Part shown: positions 27,001 through 39,062 of the stretch, in pieces
Layout: the number at the start of each line of letters is the position of its first letter
Numbering within the stretch: the first letter of the stretch is position 1
Assembly: GCF_910596095.1 (NCBI RefSeq)
Contig: NC_056544.1
Span: 13,749,155 to 13,813,154, forward strand
Origin: Thunnus maccoyii
Lineage: Eukaryota > Chordata > Actinopteri > Scombriformes > Scombridae
DNA length: 64,000 bases
Direction of reading: 5' to 3'
Made by a program: the position numbers and the translations under genes
Notes under the pieces: model-generated
Seen by the model: only the letters and a program-made list of their open reading frames with translations
The model's database searches: none
What the model was told of the DNA's origin: nothing

Positions 27001-30000
27001 CATAGAGGTCTTGCACAAAAGCCTGAACATGCGTACGTGCTCGTTATACAGGCTTGTTTACACGCTCACACACAACTGGAGCATCGGTGCTGTACATCAG
27101 AAGGGGAAATTACAGACTGAATGAGGAAATTACTGGGTGCAAACTCAAGAAGAAGGAACTGAATTCTGGGAAAAATTACAACACTGATATACATCCTAAA
27201 GAGACACATATTGTACATTTTTTAGATAAGAAGACAGACATAATCTGGAATGAAAACAACATGAAATGCTTTCATTGGAAACTCTGTAAAAAGATATGAG
27301 GAAATTAAATGGGATAAATGCCGCAGCGAAGAGCAGAATTCTGTGGGAAAATGACAACAAATAAGCGCAAGAGATAAGACAATACAAGCTAAGACAATTT
27401 ACAAAAAAAAAAAAGTTTTCCCTCAGAGAGAGGATGTAATTTATCTCCACAAGCCTGTATAACAAGCACATATACATGTTCAGGAGAATGGCTAGTAATT
27501 AACTGAAGACATTTAAAAGGATAAAACCATTTGACTCTCAACCCTTAGTAGTTTGATAAAGAGAAAGACAGAAAGAAGAAAATATGAGAAGAGAAGGACA
27601 AAACTACATATGTGTGACAGATACAGGAAGTGGTTGGAGACAAGAGCCTCTTCTGGGATTTAACATCCTCAAGGAATGTGTTTTTCAAGAGAGGGCATAA
27701 AGCGTGTGTGTTTGTGTGTGTGTATATACTGTGTAGGCACGAAATATTTGTCACTGCTGCATGTACATTGTGTGCAGCCAGTTTAAACTAAGTTGCAGGC
27801 ATGTTTGTGGTTCTCAACAAAAATTTCTGCTATGCTTATATCTTATTTTAGCATCAAATATTTTTTGCATGATAGTGTTAAGTTATCTACAGATTTAGGA
27901 GAAGTTTAAACTTGCAATGTTCTGCAACTGTAAAATGGAGTGAAGTTAAATGTCAACCATATTAGTCCAAGTTGTTTTCACCATACCTTGATACATGTCT
28001 CAAGATGGAGTTAATAATTGACTTTTATAGCCACAGTGTGACTGTCCAGCGGATTACCTCACTATTGTGGAGAAGCAGTGTGTAATTTGACTCTATGCAC
28101 GCATGACTGTATTTGTTGCTTTTGTGGCAAGGCTAAGTATTTTGGGTGTTGTTGCATTTTGAGTGCTGGTTAGCATAAAAAAATCCGATACAGATTGGCT
28201 ACAAAGAGACCTCCATAAAATAAAAAAGACGTTTTCACAGTTCCTGCAGCTCCTCCTGAGTCGTGCCTTTTCTGACTATGTAAATAAAGTCCTGTTTCAG
28301 CCCAAAGCTTTCCAAGTGTACTTGTATATCCATGTTGTATACAAGTATGTGCACTTGTACACATGATGACTAAAGCACACACAACACATGATGATACTTG
28401 TGTGTTAGCTTGAGTCATCTCTGTTTATGCGCTGCATGCTTCAACCAAGACAATCAATGGCTGTTCTTCTTTTCGCAACACTAATTAGATAATTACAGTT
28501 CAGACACAGTTCATGAGTTACACATGTCATCGTATTACCAGTGGTCAACATTTGTTTTGCATTATCATGGTCTTCACTGCCACAAATGTTACAAACGTAA
28601 AAGCTATGTAAAGATGGACTTGACTATCTAGTTTCAAGAACATTTCAAAACACATGCAGTTAAAATCATTTTGCAGGTTAGGAATATAGTTATTTAATCT
28701 GTTTCAGGTGTAGTGAACAGCCTTGTACTATAAACATTTAAGTGTGCTGTGTTATGACTATGTATGCAAACCCAGCAGAGTGGAGACACACGAAGCATGA
28801 TACGGCCTGATGGAACTTGGAAGTGTGAGGTACTGGCACAGATCCATTAAACTCCCAATGCCCTTAAACAAGAATGTCCACCTGGCCCTCTACTACAGAC
28901 TGTAAATAGTACAGCTCAAGAGTAGAAGCAGAGATCAAGGATTAGTAATAAGGTCACGTGTAGATATAAAATTTACTCAAATTTCATCACCAAACTGGTG
29001 TCAGTCCTTTGGTTTTAATGTGGCACTTCACATATTGTATATATCAAAATCAGAATCAGCTTTATTGCCAAGTAGGTTTGCGCATACAAGGAATTTGCCT
29101 TGGTACTTTGGTGCAGAACAGTCAAAAATATACAAAAATGAATCCTAAATAATATAAAAATGAAAAGAATTTACGATAAAAAATATGTAAAATATATTCT
29201 AAGCGAGAAAAGCTGCTACAGGTTTAAATTCTAAATATTGAATGGAAGAGAATGAGATGGCATTTATAAAATATTGACCAGGACTAAACAGTATATGCAG
29301 TATTAATGATAATATTACTACTACTACTAATAATAATGCAAGTTGCATTAATGTAACGCACCATGTTAGATCAAAGATCACAGATCTGCAAATGAGATTA
29401 TATATTGTATATATGGGGCTCAGATGACATTCATCTGACATATGAAGGAAAAGGATATGAAAATGTTAATCACTATGTGTGGGGTAAGTAATGGGGGAAT
29501 CACCTGCACTGTTCCACTATGTCAGTTTTAAATAAAGGCAAACATCCTGCTCTCAGCTGAACTGAGCTCCTATGCATCCAGGGTGTGAGCTGGCACCAGT
29601 TGTTTACAAACCCCAGGGCAACAAACGGATGAGTCACACGCATAAAAAAACGTTGCTCCTTGTCACATGGTGCTCTCATATACCAACATAGACGATCACT
29701 GATGAGCAGACAGCAGGTTATAGGCAAATGTGACTGGAATTCTTTAGTGTAGCTTTTCTGCCACAGATGAGTTACTCAAGTTTAAGACTGGATACTTAAT
29801 GTCAATCATTGCTATTATGCAAAACCTTTGGTGCGTTTAAAAAGAAATTCTTTCAAGCCTGTAGGTAAAGCTGACTGAGACTATGGAGTTTTAAAATCCT
29901 AATCGATTTTGAAATCGGGTTGCATCAGACACATAAGGAGAAACTTCACAGATGTTCTTCACTCTAATCTCAAACATGCACACACTATGAGATTTGAAAA

Positions 30001-33000
30001 TAATGGTGCATCACACACTACAGGATATTATTAAGATTATCATGCCAGAGGGAACAATGCACCATCTTATGTGATCTTATGGGGAAGCAGATGTAAACAA
30101 AATGGAGACTGACATGGTGCAATAACTCGCTTTAGTAATGCTTTGCAGTGAGAAAAAACAAAAGCAGAAGGCTAAACGAGTCTGGATGAAAAAATGGTTG
30201 GGGAGACGCGTTCAACACGGGTTGTCTGTTCTTCAGCGAGAACTGGAGGTAAGATTTTAACTGTCTGACTGTTTTTAGTATCTGTCAACAGTAGTGTGTT
30301 AGCTAACGTTAGCCTCAAGGGCTAGAATGTTTACCGTTGCTTGGCAACACCATTAGCAGCACCTTGTAGCGTTGTCTCTCTCAATGGCTATTGTGGTCCT
30401 AAATATCAAATATGTTTGAAATTATCGGGGTGGCCCCGAATGAGTCTGCAAGCAGTTCTGGAGGTTACCGACCAAGGTCCCAGACCGGATTTCTCCTCTT
30501 ATTGTTGGGAGGGGTGAATCGGGGATAAATCGGCCCAATACTCCTGTAGTCTGAGCCCTTAAAACAGTAAGTGTAGCAGTGAAATGAGACATATGACTGT
30601 GAAAGATATGAATCAAAAGTAGTAAAAAAGCTCCATGGAACATTCCACTATATTTCCTGCAGGTGATTCCTCATTCTTAACTGCAAAAATGTCCACGTTG
30701 GGTAGCAGCAGGTAATAAAGAAAATGATTATGCACTGCGTTGCCATCCTAATTCTCTGAAGCACCCCTGACTGACATTTCTACAAGCATACCTTACATTT
30801 TACTGCGAGGAGGTGTATGTGCTGGATTCATACTTGTGTGTGGGAGAGTTACGTTGTAGCTCTGTTGCTACACTTGTAGCCTCCGTGGCCACACTGTAGG
30901 TTAAACCAAAGCTGATGTGTACATCTTAAAAAAAACATTATGTGTTAGGGCTATGCTTTGTGGAGACTATCTGAACTATAACCAGCCAGATTAGGCAACT
31001 TGTGATTTCTCCTACATGGTAGAGAAACTTATGCAAAACTTTTGTTCGCTACGATCATGGCTCCATAGTCACTCCATATCATAAAGTAAAGGAGAAATAT
31101 TGACATGCTTACTTTGGGGTATACGAGAGGGCCCGATAATGTGTGACACAACTATCTAGTGTTGCGATGGTGCTGTCAAGTGGTAAAATCTGACACTGAA
31201 CTATAAATAAATTTCTCCATCAGAGGCATCTCTGGTGAGGTCGTTATCCACCCTGATGCAGAAGCATAAACCCGGCTTGAGGTCTCTCCTTACCTTGCCC
31301 AGTAGGACGCCCATCTTGTGTCTCCAGCGGCCTTTGTTAAGAGAAGCCACTCTGATCCACAGGTTAAGTTGAGAGTTATACATCCACACGTCCCTGCTGT
31401 TGATACGACCACCTAAAAACACCAAAAGTTAAATATTTCAGATGTTGTCAATATTTTGTGTTCAGTTTGAGTAGAATAACCCATAAGTAAATTTAGCACT
31501 GAATAACCCAGATCACTATTACAACAACTATCTGATCGGATACAAATTAGAGGTTTAAAAATAAATCTGATTTGCTCTTGGTGAAAAGCTAGCTTTGGAT
31601 AGTGTGTTTATGTCACAGTAATGATTACCTCCTAACTGGGGCAGAGTTGCATGTGTCTTATCTGACATCTCTACTTTTAAAGTGAACACATACACAATCA
31701 GGATCTTTTGCTGCTAACAGAGCCATTGCATATGATTAAATTCCTCATCTATTGTCCCTGAGCAAACATGCGCTGTAAAGAACTGTACACATGGCAGTCA
31801 CTCAACTAGGTTACAGTGCGACCTAGACACATTTTTTACAAGCTGCCCTTTATCTCTCAATAACCTCTTCACGCCACAGCAACCAAACACACATACACAC
31901 TTACACACACATCTGTCTGTTGATTCTGTACAGACTGAGGTAAGGATCAAAACAGATCTTGTAAAAATACACTGTGTACACAAGGAAGACTTCTAAGTTA
32001 ACCGACCCCAACATGGTCTCAACAGTAAAGTTGAAGAAGTCAAAGTTTGTATCTTCTAAGAGTCTTTTGAAAAACTAGGAGATATTGTGGCAAAAGGGTT
32101 ACCACTGTAGTTCTATTAGTACGATTGACAATTATCTTCTGGCTTTTATCCCAGAAAAAGCTCAGGAGAGGTATGTATTTGGAGCATGGGTGTAGCATGA
32201 ATACCAATAAGACTCAAGCACATAAACACAACAGAAAGGTCAGTGACAATCTGTGTTATTTCACACCTGATCACATGGTGGTGATATCAGTTAATAGAGA
32301 TTTAGAAAATAAATAAGAACTGCCTTTAAATCACACCTCTCCCTTTGAAACATGATGCCCTCATGATAAGAAGTGTTTCTTACTTAACAACATGTAGTAA
32401 TACATGACACATCTCTTAATACTAAAATCTAAATATTTATATAATTCAGTGTCTGCAATTTGCTGTTGGGTGTACTTGCTCCAAAGACATGTGGGTGGTT
32501 ACATGGAACAATGCTAAAGGCATAAAGAAATTCTGCCAGTGTAAACAAAGGTGCCTAGGCCTCTCCTGTATTCACATGCAAACAAAGCAGGATATTTTCA
32601 GTATTGTAAGAGAGCTAACAGACAGCCTAGACAGGTGGGGAGAGCTATTAGGCTTGTATTTCATCCTAACAATAAAAATCAGGTCCTTCAAAGGTCATCG
32701 AATTAAATAAATCAGCTGCTTAATAATAATTAATGTTAATTAATGTTCAGTCATTTTAAATTACAATGTAGTAGAAGTGCAACAATTAGTCCATTAATGG
32801 ATTAGTCGATCGACAGAAAATGAATCGGCAACTATTTTGATAAGTGATTTATCAGTCTGAGTAATTTTTTTGAGAAAACAAATACAAAGACTTTCTGGTT
32901 CCAGCTTCTTAAATGTAAATATTGAACGATATTTTTCACCATTTTATGACATTTTAAAGACCAATTGACTTATCGGTTATTCAAGAAAATAATCGACAGA

Positions 33001-36000
33001 TTAATCAGTCATAAAAATAATGGTTAGCTGCAACCCTACACCATAGTACACAGACAAAAGGAGACAAGGAAAGGAAGTTAGTCCCAACATGTATTTGCTG
33101 GATTATCTGCTGGATAGTGAGAGAGCCAGACAGTCTGCTACTCTTGAGGCTTCCGTTTTAAAAGATTTGCATGAAAGAAAAAAGTTGACAGAGGATGTAA
33201 CACTTCAAAGAGAGCCTTGTAAACCTAGAAGGCTAGTTAAAAGAACTACTACCTGCAGACTCGGGCGGAGTCTTGTCTCACTTAAAAAATTCAGTTGGTC
33301 AAGTCCTACCAGCTCAGATGGGATGAGCCCTCTGCTGCTAATTACTGTTTTTAAGAACCAGAGGCAGTGACTTTAATTAGGTCCCAATATGATTTGTGTG
33401 ACAGCTTTCTGAGAGTTACCATTGCTTACGGTTACGTACACTTTTATTGCTATTGCTAATGATCTAGTTCAGCATGTTAAAGCAATCCTGTTGTCTAAGG
33501 AGGCAACTAGAGAAGTCAGATCATTTGTGAATATGACATACAGGCTTCTGTAATGTATGAGGTAAGCACACTTGTCTTGTTGCTCACTAGCTGATAACAC
33601 ATTATCCAAATGTATTTAATTTCCTACAGTGGAGGCATATTTGTTTCATGTTGTAACACTAAACCACATATATCTTGTGATACTGGATTATAATTGAGAT
33701 CATACAAACAGTAACCTCAAGTACTCAAAGCATACCCACTTGAAAAAGTGGCTGCTTGCAATGCTATAGATGTGAGATAGCTGTGGCTCAAGTCCCAGAA
33801 AGACCTGAGAGGTTCTGTACACCCATTTGAGGCACATCCTATTTAAGACCACAGCTTACTGCAGCTATGCTGGAGACTGGAGGCCCACCAAGGTATTTAT
33901 ACTAGTTCCCAGGGAGAAATGCAGACAGACAGACAGACAGAATGGAAGTAGGTGTGGGAATGTAATGGAGAGAGTGCAAGTGAAAAATAAAGTTAAGAAA
34001 AGATGGGGTAACAAAAAAAGGAAAATGGGTGAATGAGGATGAAAATATGCAATAAAGCAATGTGTGTGTATGTATGTGTGAGACAGAGAGACGGGGGGAG
34101 GGGTGTGTTGACTTTTCCAGGCAGCGCTTGAGGGTAGATTGATAGCGCACACGTGAGGACTTGGCACAGCGAGAGCATAAAAAAAGCATAAACACTTCAC
34201 ACTCTTCGCTGAAAGGGAAGAACATTCTTTTTGTTCTATATATCTCCTTCTTATTTTTTTTTTCTCTTCTCCATATCTTCTTTCAACTGCTGTATTTGTC
34301 CAGTCATTTTTTGCAGCTCATTTAAGCATGTTTGAGCATGAATAATCCTAGCAGGCACATTTGAACTTCTGGCAATACATATTCCTGGAAAAAATTTCAC
34401 AAAAAAAAAAAAAAACCCTAAATGCCCCCAATCCAACAACCATACAAAACAACATTCTGCACACAGCACATGTTCAAATCAGTGCTTGACTTTGGCAACT
34501 AACTTTATCCTGACTAGTCAAGATGAATGATGTAATACTAATGTCTTTTTTAATCTAGGTCTTTCTTTCACCAAAGGAGGCTTACGCCACATTTGGCCCA
34601 GCGCTAAGTTCCAAAAATGCAGCAGACTTGACATGAGGCTATGATAGATATAATATCTCATATTTAGGTTTATTTTAAGCTAATCACACCACAACCTATT
34701 GACACAGTCTAAAATTAAAAAGGGCTGTTAGATAGTCATATAAAGGACATCCTAGAAAGCCGATAAACCAGTGGGAAAGGTGGTGACCCTGATGATTGAG
34801 CAATAGGAAGAGAGAAAAAGACCGAGCTGGCCAATGAAGGCCTCTTCCAGCACTGAGCAAGGAGAGTGCATCCAGATGTTGCTCTCATATTTTCCTTCAA
34901 CTCCAACAGTCTGTGGCTGTAAAAATAACACCAGGCAAACAGCCACTATGGCCTTTCCTGCCACTCCACTGGGGGATTAGATGGCAAGTCAAGCAAAGAG
35001 AGACACAGATTATGTCCCTTAAGAGTGTACATGTGATTTTTTGGAGGAGTATGATAATTTTGAGTACAATCAAATGATAAGTGAGAGAAATTGAACTTTT
35101 GTACAAAACTAAAGATATAAAAAAAAGGTAAAATAGCATTGGGACCATGGTTTGAAATTTACTTTAGGTTTTTAAAGTTACCAGCCATTTTGAATTCTGA
35201 ATTTTCACAAGATATCTGAAATGAAATTAATTATGAGTCACTGATCCATTTCTACGTGGTGAAAAAGAAACTTAACCAGCTACAGGAAGATTTAGTGACA
35301 TTTAGAAAATATGTCTTGATTGGCTAATGATAATAATAATCATTATCTACCACAATTAATAGATTGTATTTGGCAGCTTGCACGTGTTAATCAGGACCAT
35401 ACCATTGAATTGTTGTTGTCTTACCTGACACCAGAATGTCGTTGCGGAGGGCGCAGACAGCATACTCTGACTTGGTGAACTCGGGAAGTTTGGCCAGTGA
35501 TTTCCACTCTCCTGTTACTGGATCATAGCATTCAGTGTAGGGCAGGTTGAAGCCTCCCACCCTCTCACAACCCCCAACCACCACAATCACCTCAGAGTAG
35601 CCAGTCGACCTGCGCACAAACGGGGAAGGTCAGCCAGACAGAGAGACAAGGAAAACAAGAGATAGAGGGGGAATAACAACACGACTGAAGCAATTATAAG
35701 AACAAAAAACAACGATTATTTTTAAATGAAAAGACACAGGAATGTACAGATTGCAGACGCGATGTCTAATTAAAATACTTTATAGTTGTAGACATACACA
35801 ATGGCATGAAGACATATAAACATGTCAACGCTTTATAATATAAAAGGGATTTATAATTAGAGGGTAGATATTTGGGCTATTTATTATATTTGGACAGAGT
35901 AGTGGTTTCTACAGGAATAGCGTCACTTATCTAAAAGGTAAAGTTCAGTTTAAAGTGATAAAGAGGTATTAATCTTAAGTACAACAAAACACACTTGAAG

Positions 36001-39000
36001 ATAGACTTAAGCTGAATTTTCATTATCACAAAGATTTCCTATTTGACTGCTCAAAACACATGCTGTGAATATCACCACATTTCCTACAGTGGAACTTATT
36101 GCAGCTCTTTATCTTATTTTAACATTCTGAAATATTGATGCCAGATAAAACACTACTAGTAGTTTGTCCATATAAAGAATTCCTAATACTGTATGTAGTT
36201 GTAGACATACACAATGGCGTGAAGACATATAAACAGGTCAACACTTTATAATATAAAAGGGATTTATAATTAGAGGGTAGAAATTTGGGCTATTTATTAT
36301 ATTTGGACAGAGTAGTGGTTTCTACAGGAATAGCGTCACTTATCTAAAAGGTAAAGTTCAGTTTAAAGTGATAAGGAGGTATTAATCTAAAGTACAACAA
36401 AACACAGTTGAAGATAGACTTAAGCTGAATTTTCATTATCACAAAGATTTCCTATTTGACTGCTCAAAACACATGCTGTGAATATCACCACATTTCCTAC
36501 AGTGGAACTAATTGCAGCTCCTTTTCTTATTTTAACATTCTGAAATATTGATGCCAGATAAACACTACTAGTAGTTTGTCCATATAAAGAATTCCTAATA
36601 CTGTATGTTCTGGATAATGCTGTCAGTGCAAATGTGGCACTTTCTGCACTTTCACCCACATTTCCCTCTTCTTTACTTGACATGTGATAGAGTGTAGGTC
36701 AGATCCAGGTGGAAGATTGGGGCCATTTCACGTGCTTGTATACATCTATGAGACACTTTAGCCCAGGAGCGCTTCAGCTTTATGTGTCTGTTCACGCAAT
36801 GTGTGTGCGTGTACATGTGATAAATGAGATTTTAGTAGCTTCCCAAGAGAACAGAGGCCCTGCTGTAGACACAGAACGGGGAGAATCTGGCATCTGTTTT
36901 GAGCAGGAGAGGATCTGGCCCTCAGGGCAAACGAAGCTGACGGTGCGGGTACAAACTGCCTGCTTGGCTTGCTGATCTGAACAGATCTGCCTGGATACTG
37001 ACACAATACACCTGAAATACACGTCATGTCACAGCCTAAATAACTGACAACTGGCACTGCCCTATTTCACCCTAACAGCAAATCAAACTCAGAAGAGCAG
37101 CTGCACTCTTGTTTGCTGTACAGTAGGCTACCATATGGTCTGTTTTGTATCTCATTCATAAGGTTTCACTCAGTGCAAGCCTTTGTCAAAAAAACATCAG
37201 AAATAATAGCATTAATAATGGTAACTATGTAGGCATTAAGTGAAAAGGTGGGGAAATTAAGAACCCAAACACATCAGCAAGGTGAGTTACACTGCTGGTA
37301 TGATAACAAGACTCAACATTTCCTGATTGCCGTTTCTTGCATCACATCATTTTTTCTTTTTTTTTTTCCAACCAACCAGTATATGTATGAACATGCCCTC
37401 CCTCCTTCATTATCATTTCCATGTCAAAATAGGACTAGAAAACAAAGCTCAGTCAATGACACACTTGTCTGTTCAGCACAATAACACTCCCTGTCTCTCA
37501 CATACGCACACATACAACAACAACAACAACACCACCACCACTGCCAGGTCATTAGATCGAGTTCATGCGTAGGTTGTAACCTCATGTTGTAAATGTGAAG
37601 CATAAATTGACTCGATGCTTAAAAAGACAAGTTTTCTTATGTCACTCTGACCTCTGTTATCATCACTGTGGAATAAGTGTTTGTACCCAACAAGATTAAG
37701 ACAAAAGATCAAACAAAATATGTTTTCTTCGCCAATATAAAATAATTGGTGCATAAAACAGCGGAAACAACAGTCATTCATAATTCATGTGAATGCAGAA
37801 CAGTACGTACTGTCAGACTTTAATTAGACTAACAAGTCATATTACTTCCGTGAGCAAAATATGTTGTGACTTGGTAAACTGACTGGTGAACAAGTATCTC
37901 TTTCCTTTTGGAGATAACATCTTGGATAGATTATCAGTCCCCTTCGTCACAGAGGGTATAACCAGTAAACCAACATTACAGTTACCTGCGTGGACGGGTT
38001 CTGGGTGACATCATTTCATTTCCTAGCACGTGGTAGCGCCTGGCCTCGTGGAGAAGCTGGTAGCACTCTGGAGCATTCTGGATGAGCTGGTCCCCCTCCA
38101 CTGTCTGGACAAAGTAGTTGGGGTGCAGAAGGGGCAGGCGCACATGGTGCAGCAGGGCCTTCAGCATGGGCTTCCTGTGCTCCACAGTGTGGTACACCCA
38201 TCGCATCACCGACTCAAATACCACCTCCTCCTTACCGACGGACAGCTCATCACTGCAGATGTACTCTTCCAGCTCTTCCCTGCGTAGGTCAAGGAACTCC
38301 TCATGCTGAGCCACCTCTGAGAAGTTGGCCAGGGCGTAACTGCGGCAGCGGCTGGCTAGCTGCTTCAGGGAATGGGCATCGGCGAAGCGTTGGATGCCCA
38401 GGCAGTTGCAAGGGTCAAGCTGGTCTTCCAGGAACTTTGCGCACGCGTCACGCAGTGTGGTGATCTGGAAGAGGCTGGAGGTCTCAAAGAGGAACTGGAC
38501 ATTCTCAGTGGTGATCTTAGCGCGGCCGGTGTAAACATAGGTGAGGAAGGAGTCCATCGCCTCAGCCAGGATGCCGTTGATCTCCACCAGCATCTCGCGG
38601 CTCTCGCGGTGATCATTGCAGAACATGGCTCTGAAGTAGGAAGAGCAGGCAGAGAGCACAGCACGATGGCAGGGGAACTCACGGCCCTGCACGCTGATGA
38701 CCACGTCAGTGAATAGGCGGCAGTCACGAAACTCATTGAATACTTGCAGGATGCCCTCTGAGTGGGATGAGCCAGAACAGAAGTCCAAGACATCCTGGCT
38801 GGCTAAGGTTTTGGAGTCAACCTCAAACACCTTAGGAGATAACATGTATAAACATGTGTAAAATGTGTAACTTTCATCAGTTATTACAAATGTTTTGAAA
38901 TATAAAACATATCAAAAACAAAATATATGTTTGTTTGGCTGCACCTTGCGTTTGACAGCTGGTGAGTCTCTGATCCCAGAGTCCTCTCTGTTCATTCGTC

Positions 39001-39019
39001 TGCCCAGAATCAACACCAT
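21061..39019 (-). CDS. klhl24: Kelch-like protein 24 (BTB-BACK-kelch CUL3 adaptor), complete
   Basis: KLHL24 is a substrate adaptor of a CUL3 ubiquitin ligase. The mammalian protein targets keratin 14 and has been linked to kainate-receptor control. Coding exons: 38945–39019, 37986–38830, 35425–35609, 31294–31412, 22950–23138, 21373–21561, 21061–21261. They sum to 1803 bases, 600 aa plus stop, the same length as human KLHL24. The N-terminus [15 protein letters not shown] fixes the start. The large exon carries the BTB domain (about residues 45–160, with the FPCHRAVL and SSYFRAMF motifs) and BACK (about 165–275). Kelch repeats follow from VIVVVGG to the end, with GG doublets in [22 protein letters not shown] and FILGGRGE. 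It ends NDKYHRL. Residue 29 is Val, where human has Met. The first coding exon is short (25 codons) and separated by a 114-base intron. Confidence 0.98.
21562..22949 (-). other. klhl24 intron between kelch exons
   Basis: Intronic and without coding sequence. It holds a degenerate AAGT/TTAAGT tandem array at 22230–22292. Confidence 0.6.
22230..22292. repeat. (AAGT)n degenerate tandem repeat
   Basis: Repeats of TAAGTAAG, with TTAAG and GCTAAG variants, appear as two near-identical blocks in tandem. Confidence 0.9.
24950..25330. repeat. Teleost dispersed repeat (family unnamed)
   Basis: The stretch includes a 107-codon chance frame, but its sequence (around TTCAATTGGATGTTTGA and GGGGTGGGCCTAGGAG) matches a repeat I recall from many fish genomes. 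Class is unknown, so the frame is not called a gene. Confidence 0.5.
25390..25740. repeat. Teleost dispersed repeat (second of cluster)
   Basis: It begins around CACTTTTCATTCATTGTG and includes the GC-rich block TTCCACAAGTGTGGTGCAGC, which I recall from a common fish interspersed repeat. It lies directly between two other repeats. Confidence 0.5.
25741..26165. repeat. Third copy of the CCCTTTAA-ended repeat family
   Basis: It shares CTGCCTCTTC, CAATACAATGG, TTGTGGTGCT and GTCTC..CCAGAAA words, in order, with the inverted pair at 1–430. It ends GGTGAACAGACCCTTTAA, so it is a diverged member of the same family. It extends the family consensus past the point where the copies at the left edge stop. 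Confidence 0.6.
26216..26242. repeat. 27-base G homopolymer
   Basis: An uninterrupted G run, preceded by shorter G runs from about 26202. Exact length in an assembly is unreliable. Confidence 0.9.
29040..29160. repeat. Teleost SINE/LINE-tail-like repeat
   Basis: AATCAGAATCAGCTTTATTG followed by CCAAGTAGG...ACATACAAGGAATTTG-like text is a motif I recall from thousands of fish loci. The exact class was not determined. Confidence 0.6.
30102..30248 (+). pseudogene. Relic of a Harbinger (PIF) nuclease first exon
   Basis: A plus-strand frame of 49 codons starts METDMVQ, then an in-frame TAA, then reads [11 protein letters not shown] and [12 protein letters not shown], ending in QRELE just before a GTAAG donor. 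This resembles the first coding exon of HARBI1-like transposon nucleases (basic stretch, then W..KWL.RR and a leucine/glutamate helix). No later nuclease exon was seen, so it is probably carried by a non-autonomous element. The flanks 30420–30560, with a GGGCTCAG-like end at 30551–30558, may be its right end. Confidence 0.55.
31413..35424 (-). other. klhl24 intron with a teleost repeat
   Basis: No coding sequence was recognised. It contains the GATTAGTCGATC-type repeat at 32775–33037, a GACA/GTGTATGT-rich stretch at 33918–34085 and a 16-base A run at 34400–34415. Confidence 0.5.
32775..33037. mobile_element. Fish non-autonomous element of the TTAGTCGATCGACAG type
   Basis: The left end reads AGTGCAACAATTAGTCC and the right end GGTTAGCTGCAACCCT; these are imperfect inverted repeats. 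The inside keeps ATCGGCAACTATTTTGATAA and CTGGTTCCAGCTTCTTAAAT, which I recall as hallmarks of a very common fish repeat. A diverged partial copy lies at 47826–48112. Confidence 0.65.
35783..36195. repeat. 413-bp repeat unit, tandem copy 1
   Basis: It starts TAGTTGTAGACATACACAAT and ends CTAATACTGTATG. The next copy follows without a gap. Matched landmarks in the two copies are offset by 413 bases. Confidence 0.95.
36196..36607. repeat. 412-bp repeat unit, tandem copy 2
   Basis: Nearly identical to the copy before it. Differences are a handful of substitutions and one missing A in the AGATAAAACAC stretch. Confidence 0.95.
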
Positions 39020-39062
39020 GGCTGCTACCTTCAATGTAGACCTTCTCTTAACTTTACAATGA

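Larger units (their letters stand above)
23139..31293 (-). other. Large klhl24 intron (8.2 kb) with repeat cluster
   Basis: No exon of another gene was recognised. Repeats are clustered at 24950–26165, with a G homopolymer at 26216–26242, a fish SINE/LINE-tail-like piece at 29040–29160 and a Harbinger relic at 30102–30248. The remainder appears to be unique AT-rich sequence. Confidence 0.6.
35610..37985 (-). other. klhl24 intron with 413-bp tandem duplication
   Basis: Intron between the BTB/BACK exon and the first kelch exon. Its main feature is the tandem pair at 35783–36607; a short (AAC)n(ACC)n run lies at 37516–37540. No gene was recognised. Confidence 0.6.

Noticed and set aside
26664-27299. 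Run of overlapping ORFs on both strands in the large klhl24 intron
   Set aside because: Composition is that of random AT-rich intron; no splice-consistent exon or family signal.
34093-34225. Overlapping minus-strand ORFs rich in H, S and T
   Set aside because: They come from low-complexity GTGTGTATGT and purine-rich DNA; no domain or splice context.
36420-36683. 87-codon minus-strand ORF across the end of tandem copy 2
   Set aside because: The frame is not open in the other two copies, and there are no motifs.
38365-38793. 142-codon minus-strand ORF within the klhl24 BTB exon
   Set aside because: It is an out-of-frame shadow of the real klhl24 reading frame.
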